This document shows, piece by piece, positions 31,901 through 43,275 of a stretch of DNA of 64,000 bases. The DNA is taken from assembly GCA_033032175.1 (NCBI GenBank), contig CM065314.1, positions 3,442,305-3,506,304 on the forward strand, given 5' to 3'. A model generated the notes under the pieces. That model did not search any database and was not told the origin of the DNA. It saw only the letters and a program-made list of their open reading frames with translations. This stretch comes from Saturnia japonica. Taxonomy: Eukaryota > Arthropoda > Insecta > Lepidoptera > Saturniidae. Each line of letters opens with the position of its first letter. Within the stretch, counting starts at the first letter, position 1. A program made the translations under genes and the position numbers.

Positions 31901-34900
31901 GTAGTGAGTTGTCTTACTTTTAGTTTGATCACTCAGTTTATCGGAGTTACTCCTTAGTTATTTGGTCATCTAAAAAAAATTAATTCATAAAAGTTATTAA
32001 AATTTTAAGAAACTACAATTTTTATAAGCACTACACAATCAGCGATGTTCTTTCTTGCCTTGGAGAAGTGGGAATTTATAATATTTGCATATATTAACAT
32101 GAACAAAGTCGCGGGCGGTTGCTAGTAGTAACTAAATGTATCGCACTTTTTCTTTCCCAGAAGTATTACCTCTCACCCACCCCCTTCACATATTCAAATT
32201 CAGCGGCATGTTACCTAAATTTCAACCCAGATATTAAAACGAGCATAGTCTGCCTTTAAACCAAACACTGATATTGCAATTGATACAAATAATACAATAT
32301 CAGCATCAAATACGTAAATATATTCCATCTTACTGACGAAAGACAAGAGTAGAAATTAATACGCCAGCCCATGATTGGAACCTTAATTCAGTAATTAATT
32401 ATTAAAATAAATAAAAAACCCTTACCTTAAATTTCAACTTTCGCGCATAGTTCACTTCATAGACAAATAACCAAAGGGTTGCATGTAAATTAAAACATTT
32501 ACTAAAAAGTGGATGTAAAAATAAAATACCAAATAAACACTAACTCAGTTGTTCACATTTTACCACTCTTTATTTTTATTTTAAACTTTTATAATAACCT
32601 TACCTACTTTTCAACTTGAAGTTTTATTACGTTTGTTTAGATGTTTATACAGTACTGACAGTACACTATTGACAGCATTGACGTTTTGATTTTAATAGGC
32701 ATACACCGGGCACCCATGAATTTCATATTTCATTTATCACATGCCTCTTCTACGTGCATTGAAAGCGTTAGTTAAATATCGTTAGAATTCGTACAACTCT
32801 ATCGTGCAATGGAAAAGCTACACATTCACGTACAGGAAACATAAAACAATACCGTTGCAGCGACACTCAAAACTAGAGGTTGACTAGATGTGAGAAGCTG
32901 CTATTTTCGATTTACTTAAAGTTTTTATAACCTTGAAAAGACTTAAAGTTTCTAATATCATCAAATGTATACAAAAAGTATCATTATTAAAAGCTCAAGT
33001 ATTAGTAGTAATATTCGTCCAACAGGACAGGCGAAGGAATTGATCCATACTGCCAATTATGAAGTTAAAAGCTCAAATGTGATTGTACTAAAATAAGATA
33101 AATCGTTAGTTTACTTAAATTTCTTTAAAAACTAGGGTGTTGTTTTGTTACCTGACCCATTTATACCAATGATTTCTATATGAACGTAATAAAATAGTTT
33201 ATAGAAGATCGACCAAAAAGTAATATTATTATTCGAAATTAGCTTTATGCACTAAGTAAAAATACTTTTCAATTAACTCTTTCTACTCGTCTCTTTATAA
33301 AATGACTTAGTAAACATTTTAAAATTTAGCAGTCTTTTGCTTTTTTTTTGTAGATATACATACTTCTTTTGACACGTTTAGTTGAGGGTAAAATAGAGAG
33401 CAACAATTCGTGGCCCACAAGATACAAGTTATTGACTTTTTATCGTCTATAAACAAATTCATATATAAATAAACATTTTGTTTTGTTTGTTTTAATGTAA
33501 AATTAGGAACTGCGTATGCATCGCATCATTGACGGCTAACTTCATCACGTTGTTGGTAATTGGGAAAAAAAATTTTGTTTGTTTGTGTCATAGAAGTAAC
33601 TACCTTCTTATTTACGTGCGTAGGTACCTACATAAGTTGTGCACACAGTTTTTTTTGTGTGTAAGGCTATGAATTTGAAAATTCTTATTACTTTTTTGTG
33701 AAAAGAGCTTCCCAAGTTTATATCATGTAATATATCCGTGCAAAGATTATGGCCATTTCTAGTATTAAATACCAAGTGTACACTAGCAATAACTGTTACA
33801 GAAGTTGCCTCTGGCAAGTCACTTGCAATGTGTAAACACACGCAGCAATTAGACTTCAGCAAGTTTTAAGTGCTTGCGAAAGTTACTGCGAGTCTCAAGT
33901 GTAAACAGAAATTCAAGTAATTTTAAACTTGCTCGATACACTTGCTTCTTGATTGTACTGGCAAAATAAAGTTAATGCCAGTTTTTTTTATTATTACCTA
34001 ATCAACAATATGCGCGAGAATATGTATGGTCCTGTGAAATCACACGGTGAAACTCATATCTTTATATGACATTAATACCCGATTGAGCGACACAACAGCA
34101 AAGATTAGAGAAATAAAATTAAGAAAAACGTTGCATAAAAGCGTTTAGCAGAAGAATTGAATACCTATGACAAGCGTTAAAATTTAGCATTTTTTGGGAC
34201 GGTGTGAATTGGATTTTATGAAACCAAAATGTGTAATGAAAAAGAGATAGCTATAAATGTATACACAGGTTATAAGCTGTGAGAGAATGAAATAGAATGC
34301 ATTTCCATAATATACTTTCCCTATCCTTCGTCTATTCTTAATGTACTTGAAAGATATATGTACAAAGAAAGGGAGAGAAAGAGCGAGAGAAGTTTCACTT
34401 CTATCGCGTCTGAACTCACACTAATATATTTATTAACTGTTAAATATTTTTAGCATTATGGCCACAATCTCCCCTCATCTTAAGTGACGATGTAGACTAA
34501 GTTGGTAAACACGCTAAGCCTATTAAAAGACTGACTCTCAAGAGCAGCTGCTGGAACACACCTATAGGTGCTTGGAGACAAATTTTTCAATTTGAGGCCG
34601 GTAGCTAGCCAGGTTACCATTAAAATAAAAACCAATTTTTTTTAATTCAATTTAGACTCTGAGAAGACACTTAGTAATATCAAAACATTATCATTATTAT
34701 TACACTACCATTAGATAAAACCCATGCAATTGAAACCATAATACTGAAATGGTTCAGTCAATCATTGAAAAGTTATTAATTGCTCAGGATCTTCGCTTTG
34801 AAGACCTAGATTATCACGTCACAATATCCAATCTCCTGCCCATATTTTATATTTTTCCTTGTCAATAACACAATAGCCGTAGCTCGTACTTTTCTGCAGT

Positions 34901-35424
34901 TAGGCATCTGTTCTGTTTGATCCAACTTTCTCGAGTAATTTGTATGCAATTTTTGTCGAAATGATTCTACTAGTTAACTTCTACAAACTTCTAAAAGCGA
35001 CTTACGATAGAAAAATTGCATTCAGTGAAATATGTTTATTATCGACTAGCGCAAAAAATTGCCAAAGTCGCTTACTAGTAAACACATCGCATAACGTATT
35101 TGTACTTTGTACCTGAAGTGGTAACTATAAAACGAAGTAACTGGTAATACCACAGATAGAGGGTAACACTCATATATGATATTTTGTCGAGATCCGTTAT
35201 TTACGGTTGTTGTTTGCGCCTATTTATCGTATTGTGAATCGATGTTATAATGTACCTTTCCTGAATCTGCCCCCCACTCGCTCCGTCTAATTTCCTACCG
35301 ATTTCTTGTACATATCGTCGTGCGTGCCAGTGTCTTCATTGATCTAGCGTAAACGAACCATATCGCTCTGACAAAATCGTGCCGTTGAGCCTGACCACGC
35401 GCACATACCTCAAAACCTTGTAAT
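31901..35424. other. intergenic, mostly featureless
   Basis: CGGGCGGTTGCTAG at 32112-32125 followed by T may be a lone Helitron 3' end. 33770-33960 repeats ACTTGC and GTGTAAAC motifs and may be a worn TE. No coding region recognised. Confidence 0.35.
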
Positions 35425-35474
35425 ATGCAGGAAAGAATACATCTTCGGTCTGGACAGTTTGTGAACTCAAAATT
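35425..35474 (+). CDS. mRpL12: candidate first exon of mRpL12
   Basis: An ATG with 16 codons plus 2 nt (start MQERIHLRSG, basic) ending at a strong GTAAGT donor in phase 2, exactly what the exon at 37714 needs. Joined length would be 176 residues, normal for the family. The sequence is not clearly homologous to known leader peptides, so this is tentative. Confidence 0.35.
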
Positions 35475-35699
35475 GTAAGTTATCCTACCTATATTTTTGT
35501 CCATTATCACATCGGTTCACATATGAATTTCACATAGTATTCGTGGGTACATCGAAATCTTTTCGTTTCTGCTTAATTTTAATAAATCCATACAGTTCAC
35601 TCATTATCGCGCAAACAGTTATATTATGTTCTGTGCTATTGAGTGTCATTCTGAGGTTATGTATCGTTATGTAAGCATCGATTTCCGATAAATATCGAA

Positions 35700-36000
35700 A
35701 CAAAAACATATTTTGGTGCTAGCCAAGAGGGCGAGCTTTTTTTGAGTGACACATCGGAACCTCGAACTCTATTACAGCACACAAATTAGCAAACATCAAT
35801 GGTTGATGTTTTCTTCCTAACATCGATGTTTTGATACTACCCAAGTAAACGTGCCTTTTTTGGGTGTCGCATCGGATTCTTTAACTCTATGGAAACATCA
35901 ATATTCAATGTGTTTTTCCTAACATCAATGAATCGATGTTTTGGATATCTCAACATCTATATTTTCAATCTCAACATCGACGTTTTGATAATATCGAACA
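35700..36000. repeat. diverged tandem duplication with CATCGATGTTTTG motifs
   Basis: Blocks AAGAGGGCGAGCTTTTTTTGAGTGACACATCGGA and its neighbour (split here by substitutions) recur about 110-120 bp apart, each ending CCTAACATC.ATG..TCGATGTTTTG. Unknown element. Confidence 0.45.
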
Positions 36001-36249
36001 TCCCTAATTTGTATACGGGTAACACTTTTTGGCAAGGGTTGAGCTATAACAGCTATTATACCTGTTACTCGAGTTCCTGTTCCAAAATAACAGCCTGTTA
36101 CATAGGATATAGTAGTAATACTTGTAACCATAGATTAATACTCAAACTATATAGAAAAATACGTTTCACAAGTATGTGGAACAGGTTGTACCTAGTATTT
36201 CGTAACAGCTTTTTCAGATAACAAATCAAAACTGTTACTTGTAAATACC

Positions 36250-37713
36250 TGTTTTTTTACGTGTTCCAATAAGTACGCCTCACTTCTAATTTTAGAATTA
36301 GGAAATTTGTTGGTTGTGTGTGGTTTTTGTACAAATTACCAATTTTATTATCAATAATAAATATAAAACATGAATGGAATCAGAATATTCAAAAATACAC
36401 TCCTACAATGGCGTTCTTTCTCGAGATGGTAAAAACCTGTTTCATAACAATTACTAGAATAGGTTATGTTAATTTTCAGAATAAACAGTACTGTATTTTA
36501 TTCTTTATAAATAATACATTTCTTTCCGTTTATAACAGCTAAATAGGATTAGTTAAACATGATTTTCACTATGTACTGCATTATAAATAAATAGCTCCTT
36601 GTGCGATTTTATTTTTATTGTTTTATTCATTCCAAATACATACTTGTTTTGCATTTTAATAGGGTTGGATTTAGAATCATTTGGCACAAATTGGGGGTTG
36701 AATTCGATACAGATTAGATCTGTGATTATAACGATATCACACTCATTACAAGGTTATTTTCCGTTTTCGAGAAAACTAAAAAAAACAAGTCTAACCTCAA
36801 AACTTAAAAAATAATAGTTGCAAATACAAAAATTTTGAAATGAAAAGCAAAATTATGATTTAGTATTCTTATTCTGTTATCCAACAACATTTCATAAAAC
36901 AAAAACCACTGAAATCAAACGCAAACACCTACATAGACAGAACTATGTTTCTATACTATGTCAGTGGACCTTAACAAAATAGTGAACAAATATAATTAAG
37001 CAATTTCTCTAAATTTATGTTGTTTTATTAATATGTTGTTCTAGTAATATGGCTAATACCATGCACTTTTTTGTAAATAATTGATAGTTTCAATAAATAA
37101 AAATAGTGAAAAATTAATTTTATACTAAATTTCTTATATAAATACTAAACACTATAAATTATATACTTTAAATAAAAGGGGTATTATAGTTTTACCAAAG
37201 GTTTAGCCATTCAAAAGTAAATAGGTAGTGAGGAGCAACCAAAGGGAGCTTCAAGCGTGTTAGGTTACTTGCAATTAGGAAATGAAAGAGCCGAGCAATT
37301 GAAGTGTGCATGCCGCGGTAGCCGCTGCCAAGTACCAACTACAAATCTTATCATTAATTATTGTTATTCTAAGCTCAACTTCCAAAATTGCAAATTTGAC
37401 TTTGAAACATTGAATACCTTATAACTCTGGCCAGGGGCATTAGGTTTTCGTGGAAATGGTATCAGAAGATAGGGAATTACTTTCTCCACCCTCCCTATAC
37501 CTTCTCCTGCTGCTCAGCTTAAAAAAATAATACAAAATGTTGAAGTTTTGAATTTGATGTTGAAACTTTTATTACCAATAACTCTAACCAGGTGAATTAC
37601 CTTGTAATGGAAGTAGTGTAGGAGGGTTTGGGGCAGCCCCTCTCTCTCCCCAACAGCTCCTCTCCGCATGCCAAATGATTAAAATTTTTAACCCTTTTAA
37701 AATGTTATTTCAG
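36250..37713. other. sequence upstream of mRpL12 exon, probably intronic
   Basis: AT-rich, ending in TTATTTCAG directly before the exon at 37714. No repeat or ORF of note. Confidence 0.45.
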
Positions 37714-37990
37714 TGTAATTCTTCGACAAGAGGTTGTGCAAGCAGCATCACCACTGACAATTCCAGTACCTGAAGGTGTTGACACTCTTGTCTCACCGAA
37801 AATCGAAAAAATTGTCTCAGACATAACAAACCTAAACCTTCTTGAAGTGTCTGAACTTAGTCAGGTGTTAAAAAAGAGACTGAATTTGCCTGATGCTCCT
37901 GTCATGCCAATGGGAGGGTTTGCGATGGCCCCCGCTGCTGCTGCTGAAGAGGAAGAGGCTGCACCTAAGGCAGTTAAGACCAGTTTCACA
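37714..37990 (+). CDS. mRpL12: mRpL12 exon: N-terminal domain and hinge
   Basis: Acceptor TTATTTCAG; enters in phase 2 with T completing a codon of the previous exon, leaves in phase 0 at ACA before GTAAGT. Confidence 0.92.
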
Positions 37991-39811
37991 GTAAGTTAAA
38001 TATAATATTCGAGTTATATAAAATCAAAGTTGTCATAGCTGGTCTTGACAATAACTTAGTAATTCAAATAAAACAAATAAATTTCAATTGTATCCATATA
38101 CATTTATGGTAAATATTTTACTATTAGCTTTCAAATTTAAATATCACTAATAGATACAAGAGACATTTATTAGTTTTATTTGAATTACCAAGTTATTGGT
38201 CAGACCTACTTTGCCAACTTTGATTTTATTTAACTGATATAAAATATTTTAGTGAAGAATATTATAACAACTTAAGCCTGATTGGTATGAAGACATACCA
38301 GTGTGCAACACAAACCATACTAACTCTACTTTTTTGCCGACTGCAAAAATGGAGGGTTATGTATTTTGAGCTAATGTATGTCTATTTTTTGGCAAGCTCT
38401 GTAGCCTAAACAACTATATGGATTCTAGCATACAAGGTATCATTAGATTTGTCTTAATTGTTGGAAAGACATGTGCTATTATGATATTTAAGTATGATAT
38501 CTTGGAATCAAAGAAAAAGCAAAAATAGAATTATACTTTTTAGTCACATTTTTGTTGTTGCAGTCAGATTTTGTTTCCTTTTTAATAATTTAGATTTGTT
38601 ATATCAATAATAAAAAGGGGGTAGCAAGCATGCTGTAGTTGACCTGATATTATCAGCCATAGCATTCATTAGGTATCTTTCATTACCTTGAACCTTTAAC
38701 AAAACCATAATCCTTAGCTAAATGACTATTAGGCATCAGCCTATCCAGTTATCATACCTATCAAGCAATGTGAACTAATTTGCAACTTTTTCTTATAAGT
38801 ATACACATGTTATAACCACTCTTTGGGCCAGAACATTCTTGTGTCATCACTGTAGGTCGGTGGCTAAACTACTTATGTTGTAGAAATCCTAATCTCAGCT
38901 ATATTGTTATTATATTCTATTTATCTCATATATATTAATAATAATTTTATTCTTTGAATAATAATCTTACAAGTTTTGATACATAGATTTTGTCATCATT
39001 TTATCATCAGAAGCTGTCATTGTAAGAACACTTGTTAATTTATGATAAAGAGTTTACTAAATAATGTAAAGAAATATCACATACTAAAAGAAAGATTCAT
39101 TAAAAGATAAAATAATACTGTTATGCTTAAGTATAGGATTAAGATTTCAGACTTACGGAACTACTTCACAGTCCACCTTCACACCTTCACTGGATGAGTA
39201 GTACTTTTAGTTTAATATGGGTTTTTACTTATAATTGATCTGAAGAGGAAATTTTCTCAGCAGGAAGAGAGTTGTTTATTTCCAAGTTAGAGGGCGTGAG
39301 TGTCACGTGTCTTACGCGGTCGTGCATGACGCTGTTTGCAGCTCATGAGCAGGAAGTTTGACATGGGAAGGGAAATTTGAAAAGGATTTTTAATCTTGTT
39401 CAAATAGGTATAACAAAAGAAAAATTTTGTAACTCAAGGAATTTAGGAAATGTTAATATAACTTTAAAAGAAATTAAGTATAGTATATTAATTGGATTTG
39501 AAAACATTTTGATGCTATTCCATTATCAATGTTTAGTATTTTGAGAAAAATAGATACTTTTATTATTATAATGTTGTTCCTTAAATGGTATTTGTTTGAA
39601 TTCTTAGGTAAAAATGACGAAGTTTGACGACAAACAGAAAGTGGCGCTAATAAAGGAAGTCAAGAGTTTGCTTGAAGGCTTCAATTTGGTACAAGCCAAG
39701 AAATTTGTTGAAAGTGTGCCCACTGTGGTTAAGGCCGACATTTCAAAAGATGAAGCAGAAAAGTTAAAAGAAGCATTGTCTAAAGTTGGAGCTGTTATAG
39801 AAATAGAGTAG
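37714..39811 (+). CDS. mRpL12: mitochondrial ribosomal protein L12 (bL12m), two certain exons
   Basis: Nuclear-encoded stalk protein of the mitochondrial large ribosomal subunit, homologous to bacterial L7/L12; it recruits translation factors. Exon 37714-37990 encodes VILRQEVVQAASPLTIPVPE, the N-terminal dimerisation region (SPKIEKIVSDI, LNLLEVSELSQVLKKRLNLP), the hinge with MPMGGFAMAPAAAAEEEE and the start of the C-terminal domain (KTSFT). Donor GTAAGT; exon 39608-39811 continues in phase 0 with VKMTKFDDKQKVALIKEVK, LLEGFNLVQAKKFVESVP and ends GAVIEIE, TAG at 39809-39811. The L12 C-terminal fold is complete. The mitochondrial leader exon lies upstream and is uncertain (candidate 35425-35474). 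The intron holds a reversed CCGACTGCAA-type repeat. Confidence 0.94.
38331..38590 (-). mobile_element. dispersed element with CCGACTGCAA ends, copy 3 (in mRpL12 intron)
   Basis: Left TGCCGACTGCAAAA, right TTGCAGTCAG; inner block GCTCTGTAGCCTAAA is the reverse of the other copies. Confidence 0.58.
39608..39811 (+). CDS. mRpL12: mRpL12 last exon: C-terminal factor-binding domain
   Basis: Acceptor TTCTTAG at 39601-39607. It encodes 67 residues ending VGAVIEIE and the stop TAG. AATATT-rich 3' UTR follows. Confidence 0.94.
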   Translation, partial: VKMTKFDDKQKVALIKEVKSLLEGFNLVQAKKFVESVPTVVKADISKDEAEKLKEALSKVGAVIEIE

Positions 39812-40051
39812 CGTTTTATTTAGATTTAACACTTTAGTTTGTAAATTAGAAAAAAATATTATTAAAAAAAAATTGAATATTATTTTTGTTATTTTTTGAC
39901 AATATTGAAAGAAAGTAACTTTTCATTTTAGACATGATTTTTATCAGTATTATAACATTTATTTTGCTACTAAATTACATTGCTATTGAATTTTAGTCCG
40001 TATACAGATTTCTGAAAGGATCTATATTTGAATTGGGGTGTCACCCATTTA

Positions 40052-40413
40052 TCTATATATTAATATGTGAAGCAAAAGCTTTCTTGCCCTTTTTAAGCGT
40101 ATTGCGTGCATGGAAGACTGGAAATTGGCATGGGTAATGTTTATATGGAGGAGTGCAGAAAGCTACAATTTATTTATAATATCTGGTTACTGATATATTC
40201 AATTAAATAAATTAATACTTGCGAATCCTAACCCAACAAGTTCCATTGAACTTAGACCCCCCCCCCCCCAAAATATTGACATTGTCACTCAATGAAAAGT
40301 GACAGCAAGTGATATAGTATTCATTGTTTAAGTTCATAGTGCAAAAGTTAAACAGAAAATAGTCTATGATTAAAAATTCGCTGGTCGAATTTCGACCTTA
40401 GGGTGATCGATAG
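40052..40413 (+). mobile_element. non-autonomous Helitron, copy 3
   Basis: 5' TCTATATATTAATATG after A and hairpin GGTCGAATTTCGACC near the 3' end; the terminal tetranucleotide is ATAG instead of CTAG. A C-homopolymer lies at 40257-40269. Confidence 0.75.
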
Positions 40414-40443
40414 TTATAAAAAATCGTTAATTATATAGATATA

Positions 40444-40940
40444 CTAGCTGTGCCCGGGGCTTCGCTCACGTGGACTCAGAATGCCCTCGATCAGACATGC
40501 GCGAATCGTGCTACCTCCGCTCCCGGTTATTTGCTTATTGTGGGCGTTCCTTAGAAGATAAACATAATATGCTCTCAATTACTTTTTTTAGGTCTTTTTA
40601 ATATGTACAAATATAGTATATTAATTTGACATATCTCTTATGATTTACTTAGCGTAAGCCATTTAAGCGCCCGAATTGATTCACCATAACAAGTTTTTTA
40701 TTTTTTATTGTGAGGAACCCTAATTCTTTTTCTAAAACACAAGTAACCTAAGTTACTCCTTATAACATCAGCTATCTGCCAGTGTAAGTCCCGTCGAAAT
40801 CGGTCCAACCGTTTCGGAGTTTACCCGGAACAAACACAGACAGATAAATATTTTAAAAATGGTTTTCTGTTATAGGTGTCGTATATACTTTCATATGTAT
40901 TTAGTAAAAAGATGTTATTTTCATTACAAACAGACAATAT
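40444..40940 (-). mobile_element. Helitron-like fragment, reverse orientation
   Basis: CTAGCTGTGCCCGGGGCTTCG at the left is the reverse of a Helitron hairpin-CTAG end. The tail (GTCGTATATACTTTCATATG, TTACAAACAGACA) is shared with 45597-46376. The far end is not defined. Confidence 0.6.
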
Positions 40941-40999
40941 ATACATTATAATCAAAGTAGAACATCAAAATATTTTGTTCTGTTTTACTGGTATTGAAA

Positions 41000-42384
41000 A
41001 AGTACCTACATAAAAATATTTATTGAAAAAAAATACTTTTTTTTCATCACTGATCTCTGATATTGGTGATGTAAATATCAATAGCATTGTACTATAAAAA
41101 TATATACTTAAAACGGTTACCCCAACTGAAGTATTGCGGTTGTCTAGTAGGTAACTACCCACAACAGCTTATCACTAGTACCTAATGTTCCGGCACGCTA
41201 CACGCACTATATCAGATGCGACATCCGTCGATCGCATCTTAGGTTTGTCTTCCGATCACTGGACCCTCTGCCGAAAGTAATTTTAGTCCATCAAACCGAT
41301 TGCAAGTTTAATACTTTTTAATTTCAACCACTTCTTTGACTATCCTATGATAGAAGCATAGATTTAATGATAGGAGCGATCTGTTTAGAGAATTTTGGCT
41401 ATTGTAGTTCAATCCAATGATTAGGACCCTCTTCGAAGAGGTGTAAGTCAATCCTGTGTGTCATCCAACTCATTGTTGATTGTCGCGTGCTGCGTGACCA
41501 ATCGTTTTACAGCCAGTTCATCGCTTGTCGCCGTGAGTGCGCGTTAATGGATTCTGCCTTAATGTCACTCTTCGGCGATAATATAAACGTGTGGTGATAC
41601 CTTTATAGAGTTGTTATAGAATAAGTAACAGGATGATATCGCCACGAAAAACTCGTTCGTGGAGGTGGCGCCTAAGATGAATTTAATTACGATCTTTGAT
41701 GGCTAACTTCAACATGTTGTTGCTATACGGAAATACATATACACATGTTCCTTCCTTCCTCCCAGAAGGCTGGGACATGAATATAATATGTCAGTTTAGC
41801 TCGAATTTTACGGATAGGGAATTAGTAAGATCGCGACTTCTCTGCAATCGCGGCAACAGTCAAAGCAGAGGGGCAGCCACTTTGGCACCCTTGCGCGCTT
41901 TGTGTCCACGCTTTCGCAGATGAGTGCCTTAAGCGCTCTCCTCCAAGTCCGGTAAAGCTGTAAAAGCCATCAGCGGCTCTGTTTTTGGATAGGGCTAACA
42001 GTAAGGTCAGATCGAAAAAAAAGGAATAGAATTCTTGACTTTATTATGGTTTAGTTACGCCAAAAAGTATAACTTCTTAGGTACGTACATAAACAGACAA
42101 ACACGATTTCTTTTTTATATTCAGTACTTTTTCTATTTTCTCTGAATATGCAACAGATACGCTTTATTAAATAAAATTATTGTTTATTTTTCATTCTATG
42201 TTTAACATTTTCAGTAGGTAAACCGATGCAGGTTATATGATTTTATTAACATGCATTAAGAAGTAAACCCTAGTAATCACCCAAATGTTGATTATAATAT
42301 AGGAAAAGAAAACACATCAAAACAAAAAAAAAGTATATATTTAAAAATCTCCAATATAATCTCTTAATACATATTAAAAGTGGC
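41000..42384. other. intergenic between mRpL12 and BRAT1
   Basis: Contains a short repeat (41918-42020) beginning GAGTGCCTTAAGCGCT and GGCTAACAGTA, which recurs at 45034-45135. Nothing else recognised. BRAT1 3' UTR should lie just left of 42385. Confidence 0.45.
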
Positions 42385-43275
42385 TTAGTAACAGTCTAAA
42401 GAGTTAACCTCTTCTCGGACCTCATAAATACCAAGAATATCATCAAGCAGAGAAGAAACACTCCTTATACCGTCACTCCATTGTCTTTTCTGTTCTATGA
42501 CTTCCTTGAAATCAGAACCTTTCAGGAAATTGACAAATAAATACGGAGATGCGAATTTCAACAACTTTATCTTTGGTCTCATTGGTAGTTCGTGTTCTTG
42601 TGAATTTAAACTCATATGTCTTTCATATATATTAGCGAGTAAATTGATATCATCTGCATTAACTATTCCATCGATAACATTATCTGAAGCTTGAGTGCTT
42701 TCAATGTCTACCATTTCTTCTGAAGCAGTCCATGCGACATGTTCTTGTTTAACATTACCTAATAACTCTTCTACATTTGCTGGTTCTCCGGGACTAAGCT
42801 TTAAATGATCTGGCACTTTATATCTATTTAAAATATCCAGCAGTTCATTTGATATGCTTAAAGCACTTTCCATTATTTCTGGTTCAGTGTCATCGTGTAA
42901 AAGTTTCACTAAAACAGTAAGAAACCCTACGGACGCGAGTTCGTCTAAGATCTTAAGTAATCTCCTCTGTATCTCTGCTTCATTAAGAGTAACAATCTTC
43001 CTGGATTGTCTCGAGAATGTCACCGGCGGGAATAAGCCATCCAACATACCTTGATCGGTCAATAAGGAATGTAATACAATTTTCCAAAACTTTAAAGCAC
43101 TGAGCTGGACCTCCCAGTGGAAATCGCTTAAAGCGGATGCAACCATGTGGTCGTACAAGGATTTTTGGAATGATGGTGTAAGTTTCAGGTTTTGGAATAA
43201 GTCACAGAGAACATTGCAAGCTTCCTTACGCACTATACCTTCTTGGCTGTTGCGTAAGATGCTAAGTATTTGCTC
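42385..43275 (-). CDS. BRAT1: BRAT1 exon 5 (C-terminus)
   Basis: EQILSILRNSQEGIVRKEA, DFHWEVQLSALKFWKIVL (HEAT-like), an acidic linker (EEMVDIESTQASDN), SLLDDILGIYEV and the terminal DCY, then TAA at 42385-42387. Confidence 0.93.
   Translation of the reverse strand, partial: EQILSILRNSQEGIVRKEACNVLCDLFQNLKLTPSFQKSLYDHMVASALSDFHWEVQLSALKFWKIVLHSLLTDQGMLDGLFPPVTFSRQSRKIVTLNEAEIQRRLLKILDELASVGFLTVLVKLLHDDTEPEIMESALSISNELLDILNRYKVPDHLKLSPGEPANVEELLGNVKQEHVAWTASEEMVDIESTQASDNVIDGIVNADDINLLANIYERHMSLNSQEHELPMRPKIKLLKFASPYLFVNFLKGSDFKEVIEQKRQWSDGIRSVSSLLDDILGIYEVREEVNSLDCY

Noticed and set aside
32741..32785. Basic 14-residue frame (MPLLRALKALVKYR) as mRpL12 leader
   Set aside because: It ends in a stop with no donor in the needed phase 2.
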